From Gammaproteobacteria bacterium (GTDB lineage: Bacteria; Pseudomonadota; Gammaproteobacteria; Pseudomonadales; Litorivicinaceae): DNA of 64,000 bases. The position numbers and the translations under genes were made by a program. Positions 7,651 through 15,811 of this stretch are shown here, one piece after another. The stretch is from assembly GCA_024640985.1 (NCBI GenBank), contig JAHEDY010000002.1:23365-87364 (forward strand). Direction: 5' to 3'. How positions within the stretch are numbered: position 1 is the stretch's first letter; every line of letters starts with the position of its first letter. Below the pieces are notes generated by a model that saw only the letters and a list, made by a program, of their open reading frames with translations, did not search any database and had not been told where the DNA came from.

Positions 7651-9018
7651 ATGAGTCAGTATGATCTAGTTGTCATTGGCGCGGGGAGTGGGGGCGTTCG
7701 GGCAGCCCGCATGGCGGCAAGCTTTGGGGCCAAAGTGGCTGTCATTGAAGATCGTTATCTTGGTGGAACCTGTGTCAACGTGGGATGTGTTCCAAAGAAA
7801 CTCTATGTGTTTGGTTCTGGGTTCTCTGAGACGATTGAGGATGCTCAAGGCTATGGTTGGAATGTCACCAATCATGGGTTTGACTGGCCAAGGCTTAGAG
7901 ACAATAAAATCCAGGAAATCAAGCGTTTAAATGGAATTTATGATCGATTACTTAAGGGATCTGGTGCTGAGTTAATTGATGGTCGTGGAACCATTGTTGA
8001 CGCCAACACGGTTCGTGTCGGCCATCGAGTATTGCACACGCAACGCATCTTAATCGCAACTGGCGGATGGCCGCGTCAACCGGAGATGCCTGGGATCGGG
8101 TTGACCAAGACCAGTAATGAGATCTTCGATCTCAAGGAGTTACCCAAGCGAATTTTGATTGTGGGTGGCGGATATATCGCCGTTGAATTTGCTGGAATAT
8201 TCGCTGGTATGGGCGTGCAGACAACTTTGTCTTATCGAGGGCCAAATTTACTGAAGGAATTTGACCGTGAAATCGTCAATCAGTTGCTGGAAGAAATGAA
8301 AGCCAAAGGCGTTGATGTGCGGCTTGACCATCGACTTTTCGGCTTTGAATCGATCGCTGAGGGCATCCGAGTCAACCACTCAGGACATGACGGTGACGAA
8401 TTGATTGTCGACGATGTCCTGATGGCGGTCGGGCGTGTGCCGAATACCATGGGATTGGGCCTCGAGAACACGCAAGTGACGACCCGAGACGATGGCACGA
8501 TTGAGGTATTTGAGAATTTTCAGACAAAAGAGCCGTCCATTTACGCGGTTGGCGATGTGACAGGAACGGTCGCCTTAACTCCTGTTGCACTCGCTGAAGG
8601 GATGGCGCTCGCAAGACATCTGTTTGCGGGAGATGCCTCAGCAGCAGTGGATTATGCATTGATCCCAACGACGATTTTTAGCCAGCCAAACATTGGCACA
8701 ATTGGCTTATCGGAAGAGGCTGTGATTGAAAGCGGACGGAAAGCAAAAGTCTTCGTCAGTCGATTTAAGCCAATGAAACACACGCTTAGTGGGCGTCTTG
8801 AACAAAGTATCTTCAAGCTGATTGTGGATGACGATACAGATCAGATCTTAGGCCTACATCTTTTGGCTCCGGACGCGGGTGAGATCCTACAAGGATTCGG
8901 GGTCGCCCTAAAAGCAGGTGCCACCAAGGAGGATTTTGATCGGACCATCGGCATTCATCCAACAGCTGCTGAGGAGTTCGTGACCATGAGAGAGCCAACA
9001 CGGGTCATTGGTGAATAA
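7651..9018 (+). CDS. gorA: Glutathione-disulfide reductase
   Basis: 455 residues with the layout of class I pyridine nucleotide-disulfide reductases. FAD motif GAGSGGVRAAR is near the start, the redox-active disulfide is in GGTCVNVGCVPKK (C41, C46), a second nucleotide site is VGGGYIAVEFAGIFAGMG, and the C-terminal interface carries HPTAAEE. It regenerates glutathione from GSSG using NADPH. The ATG at 7651, with GAGGA 5 bases upstream, is preferred over the GTG one codon earlier. Its end overlaps the SelD fusion by 8-11 bases, suggesting translational coupling and a possible role in reducing selenite-glutathione adducts. Confidence 0.94.
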   Translation: MSQYDLVVIGAGSGGVRAARMAASFGAKVAVIEDRYLGGTCVNVGCVPKKLYVFGSGFSETIEDAQGYGWNVTNHGFDWPRLRDNKIQEIKRLNGIYDRLLKGSGAELIDGRGTIVDANTVRVGHRVLHTQRILIATGGWPRQPEMPGIGLTKTSNEIFDLKELPKRILIVGGGYIAVEFAGIFAGMGVQTTLSYRGPNLLKEFDREIVNQLLEEMKAKGVDVRLDHRLFGFESIAEGIRVNHSGHDGDELIVDDVLMAVGRVPNTMGLGLENTQVTTRDDGTIEVFENFQTKEPSIYAVGDVTGTVALTPVALAEGMALARHLFAGDASAAVDYALIPTTIFSQPNIGTIGLSEEAVIESGRKAKVFVSRFKPMKHTLSGRLEQSIFKLIVDDDTDQILGLHLLAPDAGEILQGFGVALKAGATKEDFDRTIGIHPTAAEEFVTMREPTRVIGE

Positions 9019-11092
9019 CACCTCTCAAAATGCCGCCCAGGTTCTGGTCCTCGTCGGGGCCGGACACGCGAATATCGCATTGATTCGGCGCTTTGCGATG
9101 GAGCCTTTGGTCGGAACTCGACTGGTGGTTGTGAATCCGTATTCGGTGACACCATATTCTGGAATGTTGCCTGGCTTTTTATCTGGGCAATATAGGGAAG
9201 ACGAGCTCTTTATCGACATTGCCCGTTTGTGCAAACAAGCCGGTGCACGGTTCATTCGTGGTTCTCTCACCAAAGTGGACACAGGTCTACGCCAACTGAC
9301 CATCCGACATCAAGTGAGATTCAATCAGACAGAACTGCAGATCGGTTTTGATGCCTGTGTGTTAAATACGGGTGCTGTCCCTGGTCATGATTTCCCAACG
9401 AAGCATCCACACTATTATCCGGTGAAACCGATTCGAGAGCTCTTGACTGCACTTCCGCAGATTGATCAGCAAATGTCGCCTGATGGAGCATCCATGGTTG
9501 TTGTGGGTGGCGGAGCTGGTGGGATCGAGCTAGCTTTTGCTTTCCGAACTCGGTTTGGAAATGCCGCCCGTGTGACTCTGATCTCAAAGCGTCGCTTTGA
9601 GGCTGATGCTGCGCTTTCTGCTGCAGCGAAATGGATCAGGCGAGTGTTGGTCGATCGAGGTATTACATGCATCGAGGGACAGGCGGTTGTTGAGGCGACT
9701 GAGAATTCGGTTGTGCTCAGTGACGGACGATCGGTCGCGGCTGACGTCATCTGTGCTGCGACACCCGTGCATCCACCAGACTGGATTCTTGACTCAGCAC
9801 TTCCTACCGACCAAGGATTTCTGGCAGTGAATAATTTTCTTCAGGTTCAGAATCAGTCATCGCTATTTGCAGCCGGAGATATCGTATCGCTGGCCTCACC
9901 GAGAGGACGTTCGGGAGTGATGGCTGTGCGGGCCGGTCAATACCTGGCTGATGCGATCTGGAAACGACTGCAAGGCACAACGCCTTATCCCTTCAAGCCA
10001 CAAAAGCGTTGGCTGACTTTATTGAATCTAGGTAACGGTAGTGCAATCGCTACGAAAGGCCGTTTTGCTCTTGAGTCGCCACACCTATTGCGCTTGAAAG
10101 ATCGGATTGATCGGCAATTTATGCAGAGGTTTCAAGGACGATCCATGCAATTTGAGCATGGCATGCGTTGCGAAGGTTGCGCAGCGAAACTTTCTGGCCA
10201 AACACTACAAGCAGTATTTCCTGGAGTCTTTGAGGATGCAGCGATCGAAAATCTTGAAGGTCGGATGCGTGTTCGGTCAATTGATGCTCTCACTTACTTA
10301 GTTAACGATCCCTATGTCATGGGCGCCTTAAGTGTCCGCCATGCGATGAGTGATATTTGGGCGATGGGGGCGCGTCCCACGCAGTGTTTGTCACTCATCG
10401 GGATTCAACGCGCCAACAACGAACCGTTGGAAGCTGATGAATTTCAGCAATGCGTCAGTGGCGTCAAAGACGCATCAAAGCGTTATGAGGTCTCGTTGGC
10501 AGGAGGGCATAGCTTGGCACTCGAGCAACCTTTGGTTGCGATCTCAATCGAAGGCGAAGCTGATCGGTTGATTCCCAAGCAAGGTGCGCGTCCTGGCGAT
10601 GAAGTGTGGTTGACGGGGCCAATTGGTTCGGGAGTCTTGTTTGCCGCCGAAGCAGCTGGCGAACCCGTCGGTCAAGCGATTGATCGATGGCTTCACCAGG
10701 CTTTGGAGTCACTGTTTGCGGCGAGCCAGGCAGCATCTGCGTTAGGTGTTCATGCGATGACGGATGTGACAGGCTTTGGTCTTGCCGGGCACCTGAAAGA
10801 AATGCTGGATGGGAGTGGATGTGGTCTGAGCTGGGCCGACAACATAGAAATGTTCGAAGGGGTGTCGATCGCTTTGGCCCGTGGGATTCGCTCATCAGCA
10901 CATCACGAGAATCAAATCTATGCAGGAAAATTCGGTGACAGTGCGCCTAGTTCAGTTGTTTTTGATCCACAAACCTGCGGGCCATTAATGGTGGCCGTGT
11001 GTCCGACAAAAGCGTCAACATTGATCAATCAATGGACGACACTGGGACTCAGTCCACAACGAATCGGAAGCATTACCACCGAAACGTCGTAA
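9008..11092 (+). CDS. selD: NADH dehydrogenase-like/selenophosphate synthetase fusion
   Basis: 694 residues in two parts. Residues 1 to about 375 form an FAD/NADH two-dinucleotide-binding flavoprotein related to NDH-2 (VLVGAGHANIALI; VVVGGGAGGIELA; LFAAGDIV). From about 380 the SelD domain begins; C388-E-G-C391-A-A-K394 holds the equivalents of E. coli C17 and K20, so it is a cysteine form. SelD makes selenophosphate from selenide and ATP. Such fusions are known in cyanobacteria and proteobacteria; the flavoprotein is thought to supply reduced selenium, but this is unproven. The start is TTG 9008 or GTG 9011, inside the end of gorA. selU lies downstream on the other strand. Confidence 0.93.
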   Translation: MVNNTSQNAAQVLVLVGAGHANIALIRRFAMEPLVGTRLVVVNPYSVTPYSGMLPGFLSGQYREDELFIDIARLCKQAGARFIRGSLTKVDTGLRQLTIRHQVRFNQTELQIGFDACVLNTGAVPGHDFPTKHPHYYPVKPIRELLTALPQIDQQMSPDGASMVVVGGGAGGIELAFAFRTRFGNAARVTLISKRRFEADAALSAAAKWIRRVLVDRGITCIEGQAVVEATENSVVLSDGRSVAADVICAATPVHPPDWILDSALPTDQGFLAVNNFLQVQNQSSLFAAGDIVSLASPRGRSGVMAVRAGQYLADAIWKRLQGTTPYPFKPQKRWLTLLNLGNGSAIATKGRFALESPHLLRLKDRIDRQFMQRFQGRSMQFEHGMRCEGCAAKLSGQTLQAVFPGVFEDAAIENLEGRMRVRSIDALTYLVNDPYVMGALSVRHAMSDIWAMGARPTQCLSLIGIQRANNEPLEADEFQQCVSGVKDASKRYEVSLAGGHSLALEQPLVAISIEGEADRLIPKQGARPGDEVWLTGPIGSGVLFAAEAAGEPVGQAIDRWLHQALESLFAASQAASALGVHAMTDVTGFGLAGHLKEMLDGSGCGLSWADNIEMFEGVSIALARGIRSSAHHENQIYAGKFGDSAPSSVVFDPQTCGPLMVAVCPTKASTLINQWTTLGLSPQRIGSITTETS

Positions 11093-11159
11093 AGACATTG
11101 GTGAAGTTTTGGTTCACATTTCACCGATGAAGACATTGAAGCCAAATTAAGGACCGCAG

Positions 11160-13028
11160 ATGAGCTATCAGAGTGAGTACGATCAATCCATTCAGGATCC
11201 GCATGGATTTTGGCTGGATAAAGCCAACCTGGTCGAATGGGCTCAAAAGCCACAGGTTGCTCTTGCTGAAGATATGAATGGGATTGAGCGCTGGTATCCT
11301 GATGGAACGCTCAACACTTGTCACAACGCAATTGACCGGCATGTACAAGCAGGTCGAGGTGATCAGGTGGCAATTTACTATGATTCGCCTGTGACCGACA
11401 CCAAGCAAGCGATCACTTATGCGCAGTTGCAGGATGAGGTTTCTCGATTTGCCGGAGGGTTGGCATCTCTGGGTGTGACCACCGGTGATCGGGTAGTCAT
11501 TTACATGCCCATGGTTCCTGAAGCATTGATTGCCATGTTTGCTTGTGCACGAATTGGCGCGATTCATTCGGTGGTTTTTGGTGGTTTTGCGGCCAATGAG
11601 CTTGCGGTCCGTCTCTCGGATGCTGCTCCAAAAGCGATTGTGACGGCCACATGCGGAATCGAAGTCAGTAAAGTGATTGAGTACATGCCGATTGTGAATC
11701 AAGCAATCGAGATGTCGGATAAAAAACCATCGTCAGTCGTGGTTTTGGATCGACCACAGGCTCAATTTGAACCAGTCGAGGGACGGGATGTCATTTGGAC
11801 TGATCTGATGGCCGACGCTCAGCCGATTGATTGTGTGCCAGTCAGCGCAACGCATCCTCTGTACATTCTTTACACGTCAGGGACGACAGGAAAACCCAAA
11901 GGTGTGGTTCGAGATCACGGCGGACATGCGGTTGCGATGACCTATTCAATGCAAGCGGTTTATGACATGAAGCCTGGAGAAGTCTTTTGGGCCGCCAGCG
12001 ATGTCGGTTGGGTTGTTGGACACTCCTATATCGTTTATGCGCCTCTACTGTTTGGATGCTCTACAGTGCTTTACGAAGGTAAACCCGTGCGTACGCCCGA
12101 CGCAGGGGCATTTTGGCGCGTTGTCGAAGAGTATAAAGTGAAAGTTTTATTCTCGGCGCCGACCGCCTTCCGAGCCGTTCGTAAGGAAGATCCAGATGGT
12201 CAGCTCTACAAAAAGTATGATTTGAGTTCGCTAGAGGCACTCTATCTAGCTGGCGAGCGTCTCGATCCTCCTACCTACCATTGGCTCGATGAATTAACCG
12301 GTCTTCCCGTGGTTGATCATTGGTGGCAAACAGAGACTGGCTGGGCGATTGCCTGCAATCCCCGTGGGTTGGACTCGTTCCCACCGAAAGCGGGTTCTGC
12401 GACCAAACCAACTCCAGGGTTTAAAGTGGAAATCTTGGATCCTGCCGGCCAGCAGGTTGAGGCAGGCGAGCAGGGGAGCGTGGTGATTAAACGGCCGCTT
12501 CCGCCAAGTTGTTTACCGACTGTCTGGGGGAATCATTCGCGATTTGAAGAAAGCTATCTGAACCCCTATCCAGGCTACTATTTGACTGGCGACGGGGGCT
12601 ATATCGACCAAGAAGGCTACGTGTTCGTCATGGGACGAACCGATGATGTTATCAATGTTGCGGGGCATCGCCTGTCAACCGGCGAAATGGAAGAAATTGT
12701 TGCTGCACACCCTGCAGTTGCTGAATGCGCGGTCATTGGGATTGCTGATGAACTGAAAGGGCAGTTGCCGCTTGGCTTTGTGATATTGAAAGACGGGGTC
12801 AGTCAATCTCATGAAGAGGTCGTGAACGAGCTGATAGCCTCTGTAAGGAGCTCGATCGGTGCGGTTGCTTGTTTTAATCAAGCGATGGTCGTCGAACGTC
12901 TACCGAAAACACGATCAGGTAAGATCCTCCGGGCAATACTTCGCAAAATCGCAGATGGAGAGCCTTACACTCCTCCGTCCACGATCGAAGATCCGGCTGT
13001 GCTTGAGGAAATTAGTCAGCGGTTTTGA
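11160..13028 (+). CDS. prpE: Propionate-CoA ligase (PrpE-like acyl-CoA synthetase)
   Basis: 622 residues, AMP-forming acetyl/propionyl-CoA synthetase family. Motifs: YTSGTTGKPKGVVRDHGGH (phosphate binding), WWQTETGW, YLTGDGGYIDQEGYVFVMGR, and the catalytic lysine in LPKTRSGKILR (about K588). Length and the DHWWQTETG context fit PrpE better than the longer Acs. It would activate propionate, possibly acetate or 3-carbon acids. AAGGA precedes the ATG by 6-7 bases. It lies 67 bases after selD and converges with selU; a link to selenium metabolism is not evident. Confidence 0.85.
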   Translation: MSYQSEYDQSIQDPHGFWLDKANLVEWAQKPQVALAEDMNGIERWYPDGTLNTCHNAIDRHVQAGRGDQVAIYYDSPVTDTKQAITYAQLQDEVSRFAGGLASLGVTTGDRVVIYMPMVPEALIAMFACARIGAIHSVVFGGFAANELAVRLSDAAPKAIVTATCGIEVSKVIEYMPIVNQAIEMSDKKPSSVVVLDRPQAQFEPVEGRDVIWTDLMADAQPIDCVPVSATHPLYILYTSGTTGKPKGVVRDHGGHAVAMTYSMQAVYDMKPGEVFWAASDVGWVVGHSYIVYAPLLFGCSTVLYEGKPVRTPDAGAFWRVVEEYKVKVLFSAPTAFRAVRKEDPDGQLYKKYDLSSLEALYLAGERLDPPTYHWLDELTGLPVVDHWWQTETGWAIACNPRGLDSFPPKAGSATKPTPGFKVEILDPAGQQVEAGEQGSVVIKRPLPPSCLPTVWGNHSRFEESYLNPYPGYYLTGDGGYIDQEGYVFVMGRTDDVINVAGHRLSTGEMEEIVAAHPAVAECAVIGIADELKGQLPLGFVILKDGVSQSHEEVVNELIASVRSSIGAVACFNQAMVVERLPKTRSGKILRAILRKIADGEPYTPPSTIEDPAVLEEISQRF

Positions 13029-13074
13029 CGAGCATTGGATAGTGCCGAGACAACTGTCTTGGGGTGTTCTCGGA

Positions 13075-14118
13075 TTACGCCTCGATCCTTTCGAAGACCG
13101 AATGATCAGCGAGTTCGCCTGGACACTGTAGCTTACAGTGTTCGGTGACCCGCAATCGTTTTTGCGACCGTTCATACGCTGGATCATAGTGATGTTCGAG
13201 AAGACTGGTCGCAAGAGCTAACCAATTGTGGGTCTTAATATAGGTGACCCATTCCGCAATTTGTTGTTTTTCATGTCTGAAAGCGAGTCGCTCCACGAGT
13301 TGTGTGGTGTCTTCAATTGATTGGGTCAGGTGTCGATAGCGTTGAACGAGATATTGAGCGCGCTGACAGCGATCACAGGACAAGACAATCGCATTTGAAG
13401 TGATTAAGTTTTTAAAAAGCGCGGTCGGTAAATGAATCTCTCCGATTTTGGACGATTCTGACTCGACATAAATTGGCTTTTCCAGATCAAATTGACAGAG
13501 TTCACGATACAGAGACGATTCAAACCATTTTTGTGAGGGCTGGCAGACACCTGGCTCTCGACCCAGTAAAGATCCGCGATGATTGGCAAGACTTTCCAGA
13601 TCGAGTACCTGACGGCCTTGGATTTGCAACTGATGCAGTAGATCTGTCTTGCCACAACCGGTTGGACCTGCGACCACAATGAGTCGAAGTCGTGGTAACA
13701 AGCGATCTAATTCGTGTTGAACGTGCCGTCGATAGGTCTTGTAGCCTCCTTGCAGTAGCGTGACACTCCAACCAATCTCATGCATGACCAGCGCTAAAGA
13801 TCCTGATCGCTGTCCTCCGCGCCAGCAGTAGACGAGAGGTTTCCAGTCCTTCCCGCGGTCGTTCAAAGTTGAAATATGTTGAGCGATGTTTTGGCTTGTG
13901 AGTACAGCACCCGTCTTTCGAGCAGTAAAGGGATCGACTTGTTTATAAATCGTCCCCACTTCGGCACGTTCTTGATCACTCAGAACCGGTAAATTAATAG
14001 CGCCTGGGATGTGGTCTTCATGAAATTCCGATGGCGAACGAACGTCGATCAAGCAGTCGTAGTCCTCTGGATGACTCAGAAGTTCGGCGATTTCGGTTAC
14101 TTGAATCTTGCGTTGCAT
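13075..14118 (-). CDS. selU: tRNA 2-selenouridine synthase
   Basis: 347 residues (also called MnmH/YbbB). An N-terminal rhodanese domain carries the active cysteine C98 in VYCWRGGQRSGS; a C-terminal P-loop domain has GPTGCGKT (151-158). The enzyme geranylates 2-thiouridine at the wobble position of tRNA Lys/Glu/Gln and then replaces sulfur with selenium from selenophosphate. The SelD fusion 2 kb away supplies the selenium donor, with prpE between. The last 70 bases contain a perfect 8-bp inverted repeat (13123-13141). Converges with prpE, 46 bases apart. Confidence 0.94.
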   Translation of the reverse strand: MQRKIQVTEIAELLSHPEDYDCLIDVRSPSEFHEDHIPGAINLPVLSDQERAEVGTIYKQVDPFTARKTGAVLTSQNIAQHISTLNDRGKDWKPLVYCWRGGQRSGSLALVMHEIGWSVTLLQGGYKTYRRHVQHELDRLLPRLRLIVVAGPTGCGKTDLLHQLQIQGRQVLDLESLANHRGSLLGREPGVCQPSQKWFESSLYRELCQFDLEKPIYVESESSKIGEIHLPTALFKNLITSNAIVLSCDRCQRAQYLVQRYRHLTQSIEDTTQLVERLAFRHEKQQIAEWVTYIKTHNWLALATSLLEHHYDPAYERSQKRLRVTEHCKLQCPGELADHSVFERIEA

Positions 14119-14159
14119 GTTGACTTGATGCGTTCAGACCTTAATAATCCCGCACCCAT

Positions 14160-14235
<76 letters not shown>

Positions 14236-14563
14236 TTTAAATCAATGATTTAAGCGCATCTCGCCGTAACTATCTGCAAACTTCACCCGTAATCTCGCCC
14301 ATGTTTTTCGAATGATCATCCAAATGATCAGATTGTAAAGGTTACCAAAAAGCCTCTAGGCTCGGGCTGCAGACTAAGACGATAATTGGTTTTCCATACA
14401 TAAGGCAAGGTTGAAAAGTCATTAGCCCAGCGCAGTCGGCATTGCGCTACTGGTGGAAATTTTGGTCTGGTTTTTTTCCTGTAGCGCTTTTGTTAGGCAC
14501 TTTAATTCAATCATTCGAGACTTGATACAACCCATTATTGGTGATTTGAATCCATTAACTTGG
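14236..14563 (+). other. Intergenic stretch between two tRNA genes
   Basis: No convincing gene in 328 bases. It holds two perfect inverted repeats: TTAAATCA-A-TGATTTAA (14237-14253) directly after tRNA-Thr, and TGATCAT-N4-ATGATCA (14313-14330). Neither is followed by a T-run, so they are not typical terminators. A start codon at 14453 opens a frame that runs through the downstream tRNA, which argues against it being used. Confidence 0.6.
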
Positions 14564-14637
14564 GTGCCAGTGGCAGAGTGGTTATGCACCGGATTGCAAA
14601 TCCGTGGACATCGGTTCGATTCCGGTACGAGCCTCCA
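14564..14637 (+). tRNA. tRNA-Cys-like gene (GCA) with unpaired acceptor stem
   Basis: Exactly 74 bases, as in normal tRNA-Cys. The D-arm (GGCAGAGTGGTTATGC), anticodon loop TTGCAAA, T-arm (ATCGG-TTCGATT-CCGGT), U73 and CCA are all typical. However, positions 1-7 read GTGCCAG and face ACGAGCC at 66-72, giving only two of seven pairs; a partner such as GGCTCGT would be expected. Position 27-43 is C-T, also unpaired. It may be a decaying copy or a local rearrangement. Whether it is functional is open. Confidence 0.6.
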
Positions 14638-14785
14638 CTCCGTGATTGGGCGTCTTGTCGAATCCATTGATTATGGAGTGTCGTATGACAATGGACCTGT
14701 TCGTGAGTACATGATTCCTATATCTCGTGCGTGTCCGACACTTTGGCGATACGCTCTTCGCCGCTTAGGTTCGGATCCTCTCGTC

Positions 14786-15661
14786 ATGCTATTTACAATC
14801 ATTAATATTACGCTACCGATTTTCACGATTGCGTTGGTTGGGTTGCTGTATGGGCGCCATACCAAGCCCGACATGAGCGCTGCAAATAAATTGGTGGTGG
14901 ACTTAGCGCTGCCATGTTTGGTTTTTATCTCGTTGAGCAACAAATCATTTGATCCGATTTCCGCTACACAGTTTACCGGGAATGCAGTCTTAATTGTGGT
15001 CTTGAGTGGTCTGATTGCGTATGGGTTGGCCCGTTTTTCGGGCTTATCAGATAAAGCATTTATCCCCTGTGTGATGTTTGGAAACGTCGGGCCTGTTGGA
15101 ATCCCGCTCATCGCTCTGGCCTATGGCGTGGAAGCAGTGCCGTTTTCTATCGTTCTTGTTGTGCTGTCGAATGTGCTTCATTTCACTGTTGGGGCCGGCA
15201 TCATGGGTGGGCGCATCGACTGGAAGCTGATTTATGCGAACCCGCTGGTCTGGGCTACTGTATTAGGCCTTATTTTCTCTCATTTTGGGTTACAACTGCC
15301 GGAGGCGGTTGACACGTCCGTTGCACTGATCGCCGATGCGTTGGTTCCGTTAATGCTCTTGTCGCTAGGTGTTCGGCTGTCGGGTGCTGAATTTAGCGAT
15401 GTGAGTGCGGGAGCCCAGTCGTCGCTGATGGCGATTGTGGTGCGTTTGTTGGCCACTTATGCGGTGTTGATGATTTCTCCGATTGGCGCGTTGGAACAGG
15501 GAATTCTGATCCTGTTTGCATGTCTTCCTCCTGCGATCTTCAACTTTATGTTGGCTGATAAATTTTCCGTGCAGCCAGATAAAGTGGCGTCGACCGTGAT
15601 TGTCGGTCATCTGATCAGCGTGCTTGCTTTGCCATTTGGTCTTTGGCTTGCGTTGCAATGA
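14786..15661 (+). CDS. AEC-family membrane transporter
   Basis: 291 residues with about ten hydrophobic helices in two halves, as in the auxin efflux carrier family. Motifs include the conserved DLALPCLVF after helix 1-2 and the NVGPVGIPL turn. Bacterial members export or import malonate, malate or other organic anions; the substrate here is unknown. The frame is open to 14453 but that part covers the tRNA, so the ATG at 14786 is chosen; only a weak ribosome-binding site is seen. Confidence 0.82.
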   Translation: MLFTIINITLPIFTIALVGLLYGRHTKPDMSAANKLVVDLALPCLVFISLSNKSFDPISATQFTGNAVLIVVLSGLIAYGLARFSGLSDKAFIPCVMFGNVGPVGIPLIALAYGVEAVPFSIVLVVLSNVLHFTVGAGIMGGRIDWKLIYANPLVWATVLGLIFSHFGLQLPEAVDTSVALIADALVPLMLLSLGVRLSGAEFSDVSAGAQSSLMAIVVRLLATYAVLMISPIGALEQGILILFACLPPAIFNFMLADKFSVQPDKVASTVIVGHLISVLALPFGLWLALQ

Positions 15662-15811
15662 CAGATCACGGGAGGATGGGTGCTCCGCATTTGAGCGGAT
15701 CATTCTTCGCGTGCGTTCGCTGATTAGGTACCAACACAGCTCTACAACATCGTGAAGTTCAGGCATCATGAGCTGAGTCAAACCAATCAATAATGAAAAT
15801 CTCGACGAATC

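Noticed and set aside
11121-11702. 193-codon minus-strand frame over the start of prpE
   Set aside because: Antisense to the conserved N-terminal part of prpE, no recognisable product.
14453-14785. N-terminal extension of the AEC transporter
   Set aside because: The extension translates the tRNA-Cys-like gene and intergenic DNA; the transporter helices start at 14786.
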